A model generated the notes under the pieces. It was not told the origin of the DNA and did no database searches. It worked only from the letters and a program-made list of their open reading frames with translations. From a virus, in IMG/VR virus record IMGVR_UViG_3300030616_000088, positions 1 to 21,441 of that record: a stretch of DNA of 21,441 nt; one strand, 5' to 3'. Below are positions 20,588 to 21,441 of this stretch, piece by piece. Position numbers and translations under genes: made by a program. The first letter of the stretch is position 1, and every line of letters starts with the position of its first letter.

Positions 20588-20818
20588 TTATTTCTCCTTT
20601 TTCTCCATCAGAACTAAATCTGACGCATTTACTCTTACTCCGTCAACTTTCCCTTTGGCGTCTTTAGGGTCGCCGGCTTCTTTCCATCCGGCCTCTTTAA
20701 AAGACGGCACTTTGTCCGTTCTGACTAGCCTCCGTTTAACACCTTTCGGTGAGGACGTTTCCATAGCCTTTTCAACAGACTTGTTTCTTACTTCTCGCAC
20801 CTTTTTTGGTCTCGCCAT
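20588..20818 (-). CDS. Small basic hypothetical protein (76 aa)
   Basis: Starts MARPKKVREVRNKSVEKAME with a very basic N-terminal third, then a Lys/Asp/Gly-rich linker (AGDPKDAKGKVDG) and a short end VRVNASDLVLMEKK. The ATG at 20818 is preferred over one three bases upstream because the AAGGAGG site is otherwise too near. Family unknown. It immediately precedes the scaffold-like gene by 3 nt. Confidence 0.6.
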   Translation of the reverse strand: MARPKKVREVRNKSVEKAMETSSPKGVKRRLVRTDKVPSFKEAGWKEAGDPKDAKGKVDGVRVNASDLVLMEKKEK

Positions 20819-20828
20819 CATTACCTCC

Positions 20829-20891
20829 TTACTTAACCTGGCATTTCTTCTTTTTCTTGTTCCTCATCTTACTTTTCTTTGCTCTCCCCAT
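20829..20891 (-). CDS. Candidate 20-aa polybasic mini-protein
   Basis: A 20-codon frame (MGRAKKSKMRNKKKKKCQVK) with a strong AAAGGAGGGG ribosome binding site at ideal spacing. Eleven of its residues are Lys or Arg. It overlaps the 73-aa gene by 23 nt and its stop lies just ahead of the next ribosome binding site. It could be a DNA- or RNA-neutralising peptide of the virion, or a translational coupler; only the signal quality supports it. Confidence 0.45.
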   Translation of the reverse strand: MGRAKKSKMRNKKKKKCQVK

Positions 20892-21090
20892 CGTCCCCTC
20901 CTTTCCACCAGTTATCCTCGGATTGCTCCACTTCCCTATCTATCTCAAAACATCTAAGCAAAAAGCATATATGCACCAACAGACATTTTATTGACGGCGC
21001 TAAATTAAATTGGTCTAACCGACAAGTACTTCCTTTAACCTCATAATGAGGACAATTTTTATTGCACTTCTTCCACAAAAAGTTGAACAT
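20869..21090 (-). CDS. Small Cys-rich protein, possible zinc binder (73 aa)
   Basis: Contains KKCNKNCPHYEVKGSTCRLDQF and then IKCLLVHICFLLRCFE, giving seven Cys with CX3C spacing that could bind zinc. The tail is acidic. The ATG at 21090 has only a weak GGTGGGG site 11 nt upstream that is itself part of a terminator stem. A GTG at 21108 lies inside the terminator and is unlikely. Family unknown. The leucine-rich middle could also suggest a short membrane contact. Confidence 0.5.
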   Translation of the reverse strand: MFNFLWKKCNKNCPHYEVKGSTCRLDQFNLAPSIKCLLVHICFLLRCFEIDREVEQSEDNWWKGGDDGESKEK

Positions 21091-21094
21091 AAAA

Positions 21095-21152
21095 TAAAAA
21101 AACCCCACCCGATAGCGACTGAAAACCTCAATCCTTCTACCAAGTGGGGCTT
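21095..21152 (-). terminator. Intrinsic, probably bidirectional terminator ahead of the head genes
   Basis: On the minus strand AAGCCCCAC pairs with GTGGGGTTT (21144-21152 with 21100-21108), extended by wobble pairs; the loop is about 27 nt, and a U7 tract follows. On the plus strand the same stem leads to CTTGTTTTTT. It would end transcripts from the genes to the right and lies just before the 73-aa gene. The remainder of 21091-21196 has no gene that I can support. Confidence 0.7.
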
Positions 21153-21196
21153 GTTTTTTAAGCTACCCTATATAAAATTTATAAAGAACTACCTGC

Positions 21197-21376
21197 CTAA
21201 ACGCTTGCCGGAACATCCGCCGCCCGTTTTACAGACTTGTTCAGCCCAAAGTTTATGTTGCAAATAACGCCTAACTTATAGTTAACCTTGAACTCTATGT
21301 TTCCAACGAACTTAGCCTCTTCCAACTTTTTAAGCTCATTATCAATATATTCAAGATACCATTCCCTGTCTGTCAT
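21197..21376 (-). CDS. Small hypothetical protein (59 aa)
   Basis: Starts MTDREWYLEYIDNELKKLEEAKFVGNI and ends with a basic VKRAADVPASV. An amphipathic helix is followed by a probable strand pair (IEFKVNYKLGVICNINFG). An AAGGAA site lies about 10 nt upstream of ATG 21376. Family unknown. It is followed by the terminator, so it may be the last gene of the packaging-side operon that enters from the right. Confidence 0.55.
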   Translation of the reverse strand: MTDREWYLEYIDNELKKLEEAKFVGNIEFKVNYKLGVICNINFGLNKSVKRAADVPASV

Positions 21377-21441
21377 CTTTTTTTGTTCCTTCCCCGTCCG
21401 GCGCTCCTGGTCACTTTACACCCGCCTCGGCCCCTGTTCGC

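Noticed and set aside
21377-21441. C-terminal end of an upstream gene at the right edge
   Set aside because: All three minus-strand frames end within 26-67 nt of the edge (for example one ending TGAEAGVK and stop at 21411), so the true frame cannot be chosen.

Overview
This window looks like most of the late half of a tailed, podovirus-like bacteriophage (or prophage) genome. Nearly everything lies on the minus strand and is read right to left. Genes are packed with 1-8 nt or longer overlaps, and almost every start has a strong GGAGG-type ribosome binding site. The host is probably a diderm bacterium: there is an O-antigen ligase/polymerase-like gene and several Sec signal peptides. I cannot name the host. 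GC content by eye is in the mid-40s percent. No tRNA, CRISPR array, integrase, terminase or portal is visible; the packaging genes probably lie just beyond the right edge.

Layout, right to left. (a) 21.4-19.2 kb: small proteins, an intrinsic terminator, a scaffold-like coiled-coil protein and a 184-aa structural protein. (b) 19.1-17.3 kb: a decoration-like protein, the major capsid protein (Mu gpT-like features), a 118-aa secreted protein, then a strong intrinsic terminator. (c) 17.2-16.0 kb: a polytopic O-antigen ligase/polymerase-like membrane protein inserted in the virion operon. (d) 16.1-12.5 kb: small conserved phage proteins, a head-tail adaptor-like protein and a 536-aa tail/DNA-stabilisation-like beta protein. 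(e) 12.5-11.2 kb: a short fibre and a secreted 133-aa protein. (f) 11.2-7.7 kb: three probable internal/ejection proteins. (g) 7.6-5.3 kb: a conserved small tail protein and a large repeat-rich fibre that shares its C-terminal domain with the short fibre. (h) 5.3-3.2 kb: a probable lysis and membrane block (two-helix holin candidate, coiled-coil membrane protein, permuted papain-like amidase), broken by one rightward DUF3467-like gene. (i) 3.1-2.1 kb: two consensus promoters driving a regulatory operon (small basic protein, ribbon-helix-helix protein, HTH protein). (j) 2.1-1.3 kb: a perfect-consensus promoter, a structured leader or non-coding RNA, and a lysozyme-like gene. (k) 1.3-0 kb: a Cro/XRE regulator, three tiny proteins and an octapeptide-repeat protein running off the left edge.

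The most unusual features are these. First, six proteins encoded among the virion genes, including the adaptor-neighbouring tail protein and both fibres, carry clear N-terminal Sec signal peptides. Second, an O-antigen ligase-like gene lies immediately behind a terminator inside the head-tail operon. Third, a consensus promoter sits at the exact start of a pseudoknot-capable RNA that contains a 25-nt segment perfectly complementary to the coding sequence of the neighbouring HTH regulator. Together these suggest a phage whose tail parts pass through or mature in the cell envelope, and which may control its regulator with an antisense or guide-like RNA. Both ideas are inference from sequence alone.
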